DNA of 5,042 nt, taken from contig JASHYZ010000053.1 in the NCBI GenBank assembly GCA_030042795.1, forward strand, positions 1 to 5,042, read 5' to 3'. Numbering within the stretch: the stretch's first letter is position 1; the number at the start of each line of letters is the position of its first letter. The translations under genes were made by a program, and so were the position numbers. The stretch comes from Terriglobia bacterium. Lineage in GTDB: Bacteria; Acidobacteriota; Terriglobia; UBA7540. The notes beneath the pieces are model-generated. The model did no database searches. It was not told the DNA's origin and was given only the letters and a program-made list of their open reading frames with translations. Positions 1-4,770 of the stretch are shown one piece after another.

Positions 1-858
1 AAGGTGGGCCTCGCTGAGATGCTCAAGGGCGGCGTCATCATGGACGTCACCACGGTCGATCAGGCAAAAATCGCGGAGGACGCCGGGGCCTGCGCGGTGA
101 TGGCCCTGGAGCGCGTGCCGGCTGACATCCGCAAAGAAGGCGGCGTGGCGCGCATGGCGTCGGCGCGCATTATCAAGGACATTATGAGCGCCGTCTCCAT
201 CCCGGTGATGGCCAAGGCGCGCATCGGCCACTTCGCCGAGGCTCAGGTGCTTGAGGTGCTTGGCGTGGACTACATCGATGAAAGCGAAGTGCTGACCCCG
301 GCGGACGAAGCCCACCACATCGATAAATGGCACTTCAAGGCGCCCTTTGTGTGTGGTGCGCGTAACCTGGGCGAGGCCCTGCGGCGTATCGGTGAAGGCG
401 CGGCCATGATCCGCACCAAGGGCGAAGCGGGTTCAGGCAACATCGTGGAAGCGGTGCGCCATATGCGCGCCATCACAGGCGAAATTCGGGAGCTTACCAT
501 TCTGCGCGACGAGGAGCTGATGGCGAAGTCGAAGGACCTGGGAGCGCCTTTCGAGCTTGTGAAGTACGTGGCTAAGAACGGCAAGCTCTCGGTGCCGAAC
601 TTTTCTGCGGGCGGAATCGCCACGCCCGCGGACGCCTCCCTCGTGATGCAGCTCGGCGCGGAAGCCGTGTTCGTGGGCTCCGGCATCTTCAAGTCTGCTG
701 ACCCGGCTCAGCGCGCTAAGGCGATCGTACTGGCCACAACCCATTACAACGAGCCGCAAGTGGTGGCCGAGTGCAGCGAGGAACTGGGCGAAGCGATGCG
801 GGGACTCGATGTGGCGAAGCTCAAGCCGGAAGAGCTGTTGCAGACGAGAGGGTGGTAG
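1..858 (+). CDS. pdxS: Pyridoxal 5'-phosphate synthase, lyase subunit PdxS (5' partial)
   Basis: PdxS is the synthase subunit of the DXP-independent vitamin B6 pathway. In the cytoplasm it condenses ribose 5-phosphate, glyceraldehyde 3-phosphate and ammonia supplied by PdxT into PLP, as a (beta/alpha)8-barrel dodecamer. Family blocks are visible throughout: [84 protein letters not shown] and the terminal RGW. Counting from the valine codon at 4, the catalytic residues are D14, K71 and K139. These match D24, K81 and K149 of the Bacillus subtilis protein at a constant offset of 10. The codon at 4 (GTG) is therefore an internal valine, and about nine codons lie upstream of the window. No promoter is visible. 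The partner gene pdxT is not adjacent but about 2.6 kb downstream. Confidence 0.97.
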   Translation, partial: KVGLAEMLKGGVIMDVTTVDQAKIAEDAGACAVMALERVPADIRKEGGVARMASARIIKDIMSAVSIPVMAKARIGHFAEAQVLEVLGVDYIDESEVLTPADEAHHIDKWHFKAPFVCGARNLGEALRRIGEGAAMIRTKGEAGSGNIVEAVRHMRAITGEIRELTILRDEELMAKSKDLGAPFELVKYVAKNGKLSVPNFSAGGIATPADASLVMQLGAEAVFVGSGIFKSADPAQRAKAIVLATTHYNEPQVVAECSEELGEAMRGLDVAKLKPEELLQTRGW

Positions 859-861
859 ACG

Positions 862-910
862 GCAGTAAGCAGTAGGTGGTGGGCAGTAGGTGGTGGGCAG
901 TAGGCGTGGG
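862..910. repeat. 14-bp tandem repeat, about 3.5 copies
   Basis: The unit GCAGTAGGTGGTGG occurs twice in full at 869-882 and 883-896. It is flanked by degenerate partial copies, GCAGTAA at 862-868 and GCAGTAGGCGTGGG at 897-910. The array starts four bases after the pdxS stop codon. It has the look of the purine-rich GCAGTAGG-type intergenic arrays seen in many environmental genomes, and I assign no function. Confidence 0.8.
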
Positions 911-935
911 CCGCAGGCGCCGGGCAACAGGGGTC

Positions 936-955
936 ATTCCCGCGAAGGCGGGAAT
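936..955. repeat. Palindromic REP-like repeat, ATTCCCGC-GAAG-GCGGGAAT
   Basis: Perfect 8-bp arms at 936-943 and 948-955 enclose a GAAG loop. The context GTCATTCCCGCGAAGGCGGG is a widely dispersed bacterial intergenic palindrome, resembling REP-type and Neisseria dRS3-type (ATTCCC...GGGAAT) repeats. It could form a hairpin at the 3' end of the pdxS transcript, but no U-tract follows, so it is not a classical intrinsic terminator. It ends 38 bases before the next start codon. Confidence 0.75.
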
Positions 956-993
956 CCACGGGTCTCAAAAAGTCCGAAGCCCAGGCAGGAATC

Positions 994-1200
994 ATGGCTT
1001 ATCTGGTGATCGTGGAACTCGGATCCAACAGTTACGGCGCCTATGTACCGGATCTGCCGGGCTGTGCCGTCGTGGCTGACACGCGCAAGGAGGTACTAAA
1101 GCTTATTCGGGAGGCTATACCTCTGCACTTGGAGAGCTTGCGTGAACATGGCGACCCAATTCCTGAACCCTTCTCCACGATGGGGTTCGTACACGTGTGA
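994..1200 (+). CDS. Orphan HicB-family antitoxin-like protein (68 aa)
   Basis: A small single-domain protein of the HicB/UPF0150 type (partial RNase H-like fold), which in toxin-antitoxin pairs binds and blocks the mRNA-degrading HicA. The signature runs SNSYGAYVPDLPGC (about residues 11-24), then a TRKEV helix start, IREAIPLHLESLREHGDPIPEP and a closing beta strand ending VHV. It is complete for a single-domain HicB but lacks the C-terminal DNA-binding domain found in the longer E. coli HicB. The ATG at 994 has AGG at 983-985 and AGGA at 987-990, both modest ribosome binding sites. No HicA reading frame is recognisable in the 239 bp downstream or in the upstream spacer, so it is an orphan. 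It may be a solitary regulator, an anti-toxin or a remnant of a lost pair. Confidence 0.85.
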   Translation: MAYLVIVELGSNSYGAYVPDLPGCAVVADTRKEVLKLIREAIPLHLESLREHGDPIPEPFSTMGFVHV

Positions 1201-1349
1201 GAGCCAATGTGGGTGACGGCCACACCGCCCGTTTCGGCTGGTTTGAGTGCTCGTCGAAGGTTGCGCCGGCCGCATCGAGCTTCAAACAAAGCTGGAATGT
1301 CCTTTAGAATCAGGGAGTGGGACGGCGAGACTCACGAAGCGCACAAGGA

Positions 1350-1379
1350 TTGTGACAAGTGTTAACTAAGTGACAATAT
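1350..1379 (+). promoter_or_regulatory. Weak promoter-like segment with GTGACAA direct repeats
   Basis: The 1201-1439 gap holds no recognisable gene. Its AT-richer end contains TTGTGA (1350-1355) and GACAAT (1372-1377), spaced 16 bp, each matching four of six bases of the sigma-70 consensus. The heptamer GTGACAA occurs twice, at 1352-1358 and 1370-1376, exactly 18 bp apart. This could be the promoter and/or tandem operator half-sites for the yfiT-like gene starting at 1440. The assignment rests on position and weak consensus only. Confidence 0.35.
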
Positions 1380-1423
1380 AGGCGCTTTCAATTAGGTCTG
1401 TTAAAGCCGGAGGAAATCTCTCC

Positions 1424-1430
1424 AGGAGGA
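1424..1430 (+). promoter_or_regulatory. Strong ribosome binding site of the yfiT-like gene
   Basis: AGGAGGA lies nine bases before the ATG at 1440. It fixes that start even though the protein then has a short N-terminal extension relative to Bacillus YfiT. A second GGAGGAA at 1409-1415 is too far upstream to serve this start. Confidence 0.8.
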
Positions 1431-1439
1431 ACCGAGTAT

Positions 1440-1982
1440 ATGGAAGCGACTCAAGCAGCGCAGGACCTGCGTTACCCCGTCGGCAAGTTTCATTGGAAGG
1501 GCGAGCTGAGCGAGACTGAACGCGCCGAGCTGATCAGCCAGATCGCGGCGGTACCGGCACAGTTGCGCCAAGCGACAAAGGGCTTGACGGCAGAGCAACT
1601 CGACACCTCTTATCGTCCCGAGGGGTGGACGGTGAGGCAGGTGGTGCATCATCTGCCGGACAGCCATCTCAATTCGTATGTGCGCTTCAAGCTGGCGCTC
1701 ACCGAGAATCAACCGATGATTAAGACGTATGACCATGAAGCTTGGGCCAAGCTCGCCGATTCGAAGTCAACGTCTGTCGAGACCTCATTGGCTCTGCTTG
1801 AGGCGCTACACGAGCGCTGGGTGAACTTGCTGAAATCGATGTCACCGGCTGATTTTGCACGCATCTTGAATCATCCCGAGATGGGACCGGTCACGCTCGA
1901 TCGCCTGCTGGCCCTCTACGCCTGGCATGGACGCCATCACTTGGGCCACATCACTTCGCTGAGGGACCGTATGGGGTGGTGA
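1440..1982 (+). CDS. yfiT: YfiT/BstA-like DinB-superfamily metal-dependent thiol S-transferase or hydrolase
   Basis: A 180-aa DinB four-helix-bundle protein closest in pattern to B. subtilis YfiT, described as a putative metal-dependent hydrolase; relatives in the superfamily act as bacillithiol S-transferases in detoxification. Matching blocks are RYPVGKF (11-17), LTAEQLDTSYRPEGWTVRQVVHHLPDSHLNSYVRFKLALTE (49-89, read in parts), TYDHEAWAKLADS and LYAWHGRHHLGHI. The three-histidine metal site is probably H70, H163 and H167. Their 93- and 4-residue spacing equals that of H67/H160/H164 in YfiT. Length is close to the family norm. It is transcribed alone, converging with hicA 52 bp downstream. 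Thiol-transferase activity is an inference and would require a bacillithiol-type thiol in the host; hydrolase is the older label. Confidence 0.9.
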   Translation: MEATQAAQDLRYPVGKFHWKGELSETERAELISQIAAVPAQLRQATKGLTAEQLDTSYRPEGWTVRQVVHHLPDSHLNSYVRFKLALTENQPMIKTYDHEAWAKLADSKSTSVETSLALLEALHERWVNLLKSMSPADFARILNHPEMGPVTLDRLLALYAWHGRHHLGHITSLRDRMGW

Positions 1983-2034
1983 TGCTGCCGTCAGGTTCGG
2001 GCGTTCAACTGGAGGGTACAGAGGTCTGCAGCTT

Positions 2035-2247
2035 TTAGAGCAAGTTGCGGAATTCTTCTTCGGTCAAGCCGGCGCGCTTGATCTGTGAGCGAAGCAGGAA
2101 AGGTGAAACCTCACGATGGAGTGGAATTACCAAAACAGGGAAGCCCGGCTTCTTGAGCGTAACATGGCTGCCCTCAGGTTTGCCCGCGACGAAGCCAGCT
2201 CGTTCGAAAGCGCGTACGGCCTTGCGCCCGGAGACCCGGCGAAGCAC
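2035..2247 (-). CDS. hicA: HicA-family mRNA interferase toxin (70 aa)
   Basis: HicA is a small dsRBD-fold ribonuclease that cleaves mRNA and is neutralised by HicB. The protein shows the family pattern: VSGRKAVRAFERAGF (5-19), EGSHVTLKKPG (25-35) with the expected catalytic histidine H28, VLVIPLHREVSPFLLRSQIKRAGL and the closing EEFRNLL. The frame stays open upstream of 2247, but the GTG at 2247-2245 is the sensible start. It gives MLRRVSGRK, a normal HicA N-terminus, and lies one base beyond the hicB stop codon at 2251-2249. No strong ribosome binding site is seen, so translational coupling to hicB is likely. The order hicB then hicA is the reverse of E. coli hicAB but is common elsewhere. 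All core motifs are intact. Confidence 0.88.
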   Translation of the reverse strand: MLRRVSGRKAVRAFERAGFVAGKPEGSHVTLKKPGFPVLVIPLHREVSPFLLRSQIKRAGLTEEEFRNLL

Positions 2248-2248
2248 G

Positions 2249-2470
2249 TCAAACTCGAACCTCGACCTGCGTAGTGAGCAGTTCCGAAATCTCTGGCCGT
2301 TCATCAGGACGCGAGGCTCTGAGGTAGAGGCGAATGGCCTGCCGAACATTCTTTAGCGCAGCCTCAACGGTCCTCCCTTGCGACATGCAGCCAGGAAGTT
2401 GAGGCACGTCGGCAACGTAGCCACGGTACTCTGGGTCGAAAATCAGGTTGACAAGGAAAGTCTGGTTCAT
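2249..2470 (-). CDS. hicB: HicB-family antitoxin (73 aa), paired with HicA
   Basis: A single-domain HicB-type protein, first gene of a two-gene operon with hicA one base downstream. The pattern is FDPEYRGYVADVPQLPGCMSQG (11-32), TVEAALKNVRQAIRLYLRA (34-52) and the terminal beta strand TTQVEVRV. It should bind HicA and block its active site. At 73 residues it lacks the C-terminal ribbon-helix-helix or helix-turn-helix domain of longer HicB proteins, so classical autoregulation by DNA binding is doubtful. The ATG at 2470-2468 is preceded by no convincing Shine-Dalgarno sequence. A TAATAT box lies 11-16 bases upstream, suggesting a very short leader. It is divergently oriented from osmC. Confidence 0.88.
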   Translation of the reverse strand: MNQTFLVNLIFDPEYRGYVADVPQLPGCMSQGRTVEAALKNVRQAIRLYLRASRPDERPEISELLTTQVEVRV

Positions 2471-2481
2471 CGTTTGATTCT

Positions 2482-2487
2482 ATATTA
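2482..2487 (-). promoter_or_regulatory. Possible -10 box of hicBA (TAATAT on the minus strand)
   Basis: Read on the minus strand, TAATAT ends 11 bases before the hicB ATG. There is no good -35 hexamer at 17 bp. The place where it should be (2505-2510) is occupied by one arm of the GGCTAGGC inverted repeat. This may be an activator- or repressor-dependent promoter, or a chance AT-rich spot. Confidence 0.3.
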
Positions 2488-2501
2488 GATGTCGAAAGCA
2501 T

Positions 2502-2553
2502 GGCTAGGCGGAAGCCTTCGCTACTGCGTCACATATGGGCCTCTTGCCTAGCC
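2502..2553. promoter_or_regulatory. Inverted repeat GGCTAGGC/GCCTAGCC between hicB and osmC
   Basis: Perfect 8-bp arms at 2502-2509 and 2546-2553 are separated by 36 bp within the divergent hicB-osmC spacer (2471-2583). Allowing one bulge, pairing extends outward through GC (2498-2499) with GC (2557-2558). The element could be a paired operator, or a hairpin in the osmC leader. The left arm covers the expected -35 position of hicBA. Confidence 0.45.
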
Positions 2554-2583
2554 GCTGCAATTCTTCACTGAAAGGAGCACGAA

Positions 2584-3030
2584 ATGTCAATTCGTAATGC
2601 AGAAGCGGAATGGAAGGGAAATCTCATTGAGGGCCAGGGCCGCATGAAACTTGGCAGTGGCGCTTATGAGGGTGCGTACACGTTTAAGTCGCGGATGGAA
2701 ACGGGGCCGGGGACGAATCCCGAGGAACTCATCGCCGCCGCCCACTCAGGGTGCTTTTCAATGGCTCTGTCAGCCACGCTGGCGAAGGCCGGCTATTCGC
2801 CCAAGCGCGTGCACACGCAAGCCGCGGTGCACTTTGATAAGGTGGGCGAGGGATTCAGCATCACGAGTATCGACCTGAAGACAGAAGGGGAAGTGCCCGG
2901 CATCGATGCGGCTAAATTCCAGGAGCTGGCGGAGAGCGCCAAGAAGAATTGCCCGGTTTCGAAGGCTCTGGCGGGTACAACCATCAACCTGCAGGCCACC
3001 CTTGTGGGTTCCGCCAGCGCGGCTTCGTAA
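2584..3030 (+). CDS. osmC: OsmC-family organic hydroperoxide peroxiredoxin (148 aa)
   Basis: OsmC enzymes are cytoplasmic dimers that reduce organic hydroperoxides with a reactive cysteine pair, in known cases recycled by lipoylated proteins. All expected active-site residues are present at a constant offset of two from E. coli OsmC: R37, E47, C57 (in AAAHSGCFSMALS) and C123 (in KKNCPVSKAL). The C57-C123 spacing of 66 is the same as C59-C125. Other blocks are AEWKGNLIEGQGRM near the start and GPGTNPEELI. AAAGGAG at 2571-2577, six bases before the ATG, fixes the start. Length is normal for the OsmC rather than the Ohr subfamily. It is divergent from hicBA and followed at once by a MITE-like hairpin, so it is probably monocistronic. 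Confidence 0.95.
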   Translation: MSIRNAEAEWKGNLIEGQGRMKLGSGAYEGAYTFKSRMETGPGTNPEELIAAAHSGCFSMALSATLAKAGYSPKRVHTQAAVHFDKVGEGFSITSIDLKTEGEVPGIDAAKFQELAESAKKNCPVSKALAGTTINLQATLVGSASAAS

Positions 3031-3057
3031 GGCTTGTAGGCTGGTTAAGTGCTGCCT

Positions 3058-3189
3058 TTCGGAATTACGATGACGTATTTCGAACTGTTCTGGGACCCCT
3101 CCTGGCCCCCTCACCCCCGGCCCCTCGCCCCCTTGGGGGGCGAGGGGCCGGGGGTGAGGGGGCCAGGAATACGTCACAACAATTCCGAA
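3058..3189. mobile_element. MITE-like palindromic element (132 bp)
   Basis: A two-layer inverted repeat. The outer arms at 3058-3079 and 3168-3189 match at 18 of 22 positions: TTCGGAATT, four unmatched bases, then TGACGTATT, mirrored on the right. The inner arms at 3101-3132 and 3136-3167 are a perfect 32-bp GC-rich palindrome (CCTGG...GCCCCC) around a 3-base loop. A 21-base asymmetric spacer (3080-3100) sits only on the left. There is no coding capacity and no clear target-site duplication. The size, terminal inverted repeats and lack of genes suggest a non-autonomous miniature element or large REP/BIME-like hairpin. It may also end osmC transcription, though no U-tract follows. Confidence 0.7.
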
Positions 3190-3249
3190 TACCAGTATTA
3201 AGGTATCGACGACGCCACTGACCAAAGCCCAGTAACTCGTCGGTTTACG

Positions 3250-3549
3250 GTGATCTTCGAGAAAGAAGACGCGGGGGACTATCACGTGTTCTGCCCAACT
3301 TTGCTAGGTTGCCACACTCAGAGTGAAACCGTTGAGGAGGGTATTTCCCACATCCGCGAAGCAATTCGGCTATATGTCGAAAGCCTCATTGAGGGCTTGG
3401 GTGTCAGCCCAGACGAATTTGCAAGGCTACTGTTGAAGATTGGAGCTCTGATTGGAGGTAGCGCTGGATCTTTTGGACATTACGACGCGCGCGAGTTTTG
3501 TCGATGCCGGAGGGCAAGCAGCAATCGGCATTCTCGCCGTGCAAGGTGA
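3250..3549 (+). CDS. HicB-like protein, probably degraded (start lost, tail overlaps pdxT)
   Basis: Residues 1-50 carry a clear HicB pattern: VIFEKEDAGDYHVFCPTLLGCHTQSETVEEG followed by the helix ISHIREAIRLYVESLIEG. Family members normally begin M-x-FTVIFEK. Here RFT is encoded just upstream (3241-3249), but the open frame back to the stop at 3199 contains no ATG, GTG or TTG, so the only usual start is GTG at 3250, which removes part of the first beta strand. After about residue 55 the sequence no longer looks like HicB. The last ~98 bases overlap pdxT in another frame, so the tail (ending near RASSNRHSRRAR) is probably not conserved. No HicA follows. A 132-bp MITE-like element lies 60 bp upstream. 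It may be a decaying gene or a pseudogene. Confidence 0.6.
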   Translation: MIFEKEDAGDYHVFCPTLLGCHTQSETVEEGISHIREAIRLYVESLIEGLGVSPDEFARLLLKIGALIGGSAGSFGHYDAREFCRCRRASSNRHSRRAR

Positions 3550-4138
3550 CTTTGCCCTCCACGCCAAGATGCTCGATCGCATCGGCGTCCCTTGGACGCT
3601 CGTCAAGCACGCGTCAGAGCTTGACGCGTCGGCTGGATTGATTATGCCGGGCGGTGAGAGCACGACCATGCTCAAGTTCTTCGAAAGCGAAGGACTGCAA
3701 GCTGCCATTCTGGACTTCGCCGCACAAGGGAAGCCCATCTTTGGAACGTGCGCGGGAGCGATCTTGCTGGCGAAGGAAGTCCTAAACCCGGCCCAGGCTC
3801 ACCTTGGTCTCATCAATATCACGGTTGAGCGCAATGCTTACGGCAGGCAAATCGATAGCGCCGTCCGGCCGGTAACGTTCTCTGAATTTGCCGCAGAAGA
3901 CGGCTCAGCGGACCGCGCGGTGGACATGATGTTTATTCGCGCCCCCATCATTCGGCGCGTCGGTGAAGGCGTGCGAGTGCTTGGCCGCGCCGACGGCACG
4001 CCAGTCTTTGTCGAACAGGGCAATGTGCTGGCAGCGACCTTTCACCCCGAGCTGACGGACGATGAGAGGGTCCACCGCTATTTTGCGGGAAAGGTGCTAG
4101 CTGCTGCCGCAGGAGGACGTTCGAGTGGCGAGCGATAA
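3452..4138 (+). CDS. pdxT: Pyridoxal 5'-phosphate synthase, glutaminase subunit PdxT
   Basis: PdxT hydrolyses glutamine and channels ammonia to PdxS. It is a class I glutamine amidotransferase with a Cys-His-Glu triad. With numbering from TTG at 3452, the triad is C100 (GTCAGAI), H198 and E200 (FHPELT). Other family blocks are IGILAVQGDF, LIMPGGESTTM (63-73), HLGLINITVERNAYGRQ and FIRAPII. Relative to B. subtilis PdxT there is an insertion of about seven residues before MMFIRAP. No ATG lies near the expected N-terminus. TTG 3452 has GGAG six bases upstream; TTG 3473 has GGAGGT at 3454-3459, 13 bases away; and GGAGGG at 3509-3514 lies nine bases before ATC 3524, close to the point where homologues begin. 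The exact start is therefore uncertain. It overlaps the HicB-like frame upstream and the GNAT gene downstream. Confidence 0.93.
   Translation: MEVALDLLDITTRASFVDAGGQAAIGILAVQGDFALHAKMLDRIGVPWTLVKHASELDASAGLIMPGGESTTMLKFFESEGLQAAILDFAAQGKPIFGTCAGAILLAKEVLNPAQAHLGLINITVERNAYGRQIDSAVRPVTFSEFAAEDGSADRAVDMMFIRAPIIRRVGEGVRVLGRADGTPVFVEQGNVLAATFHPELTDDERVHRYFAGKVLAAAAGGRSSGER
4111..4117 (+). promoter_or_regulatory. Ribosome binding site of the GNAT gene, inside pdxT
   Basis: AGGAGGA lies seven bases before the GTG at 4125 and within the last codons of pdxT. It decides the GTG start and implies that translation of the acetyltransferase is coupled to pdxT. Confidence 0.8.
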
Positions 4139-4622
4139 GGCCGGCGTGATCGAAGAGCATCGCGACGGTTACGTGATCTCAACCGACCCTGCGAAACTGG
4201 ACTTGGACGTGATCCACGGCTTCCTCTCCCGAGCTTACTGGTGCGAGGGTATTCCCCGCCAGACTCTGGAACGTGCGATTCAGAATTCGTTGTGTTTCGG
4301 CGTGTACGCAGAGGGCCGCCAAGCCGGCTTCGCGCGCATCATCAGTGATCGTGCCACGTTCGCTTATCTTGCTGACGTCTTCATTCTCGAGACTCATCGC
4401 GGCCGAGGGCTTTCCAAGTGGATGATGCGGGTGATAATGGCTCACCCCGACCTGCAAGGCCTGCGGCGATGGAGTCTGGGTACGCGGGACGCTCACGGGC
4501 TTTACAGCCGCTACGGCTTTGCTCGGCCGAAGTTTCCTGACCGCCTCATGGAAATCTACAATCCTGACATCTACAGACGCCCATCAAGCCCAACCTGCGA
4601 ACCCCAAACGGAGGCGACGTGA
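4125..4622 (+). CDS. GNAT-family N-acetyltransferase (165 aa)
   Basis: A GCN5-related acetyltransferase that would transfer acetyl from acetyl-CoA to an unknown amine. Its pattern is that of a widespread stand-alone subfamily: DLDVIHGFLSRAYWCEGIP (26-44), LERAIQNSLCFGVY, GFARIISDRATFAYLADVFI (68-87), the acetyl-CoA loop THRGRGLSKW (90-99), HPDLQGLRRWSLGTRDAHGLYSRYGF (107-132) and a closing MEIYNPDIY. The pyrophosphate-binding motif R-x-x-G-x-G/A reads R92-GR-G95-L-S97, with serine at the usual glycine/alanine position. The GTG at 4125 overlaps the pdxT end by 14 bases and has a strong internal ribosome binding site, so the two genes form an operon. The last ~15 residues, rich in Pro and Thr, lie beyond the domain. 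Substrate unknown; a link to B6 metabolism rests only on linkage. Confidence 0.9.
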   Translation: MASDKAGVIEEHRDGYVISTDPAKLDLDVIHGFLSRAYWCEGIPRQTLERAIQNSLCFGVYAEGRQAGFARIISDRATFAYLADVFILETHRGRGLSKWMMRVIMAHPDLQGLRRWSLGTRDAHGLYSRYGFARPKFPDRLMEIYNPDIYRRPSSPTCEPQTEAT

Positions 4623-4630
4623 TCGAGCCT

Positions 4631-4689
4631 ATGCCTTCCAAAGCCCCGAAGGGGCGGCATATTTTAGCCCAGGGCGAGAGCCCTGGGTC
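4631..4689 (+). repeat. Structured double-hairpin repeat, left copy
   Basis: It contains GCCCC-GAA-GGGGC (4643-4655), enclosed by ATGCC (4631-4635) and GGCAT (4656-4660), then a TTTTAG linker and a perfect hairpin CCCAGGGC-GAGA-GCCCTGGG (4668-4687). The copy from 4642 onward matches the reverse complement of 4771-4816 at 37 of 46 aligned positions. It begins eight bases after the GNAT stop codon and might end that transcript. Confidence 0.75.
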
Positions 4690-4715
4690 GGAAGGCCCTC
4701 ACCCCGCCTTCGGCA

Positions 4716-4743
4716 CCCCTCTCCCGCCCGGGCGGGAGAGGGG
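4716..4743. repeat. Perfect 28-bp GC-rich palindrome
   Basis: CCCCTCTCCCGCCC is followed directly by its exact reverse complement with no spacer. It lies between the two inverted structured repeats. Its C-rich/G-rich style recalls the core of the MITE-like element at 3101-3167, but the sequence is different. Confidence 0.8.
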
Positions 4744-4770
4744 AAGGGGAGAGGGAGCGTGGCTGCTGAC

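Noticed and set aside
862..910. A CRISPR-like array after pdxS.
   Set aside because: Units are 14 bp and contiguous with no unique spacers, so this is a simple tandem repeat.
433..927. Long minus-strand open frames opposite pdxS.
   Set aside because: They are antisense shadows of a strongly conserved gene, with no recognisable domains; the 433-927 frame also runs through the tandem repeat.
1221..1232. A CACACCGCCCGT motif resembling the conserved 3' region of 16S rRNA.
   Set aside because: Only about a dozen bases match and the surrounding sequence has no rRNA similarity; chance occurrence.
2045..2356. A 103-codon plus-strand open frame over hicBA.
   Set aside because: It mirrors hicA and hicB, which carry clear family motifs on the minus strand; the plus-strand product has none.
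3101..3167. An intrinsic terminator for osmC.
   Set aside because: The stem is far longer than usual and no U-tract follows; termination is possible but cannot be claimed from the sequence.
2949..3221. A plus-strand open frame spanning the osmC 3' end and the palindrome.
   Set aside because: Composition is dictated by the GC-rich hairpin, and it overlaps osmC in another frame.
2770..3285. A 171-codon minus-strand open frame across the end of osmC and the palindromic element.
   Set aside because: It crosses the MITE-like hairpin and encodes low-complexity Pro/Gly-rich sequence; no domain is visible.
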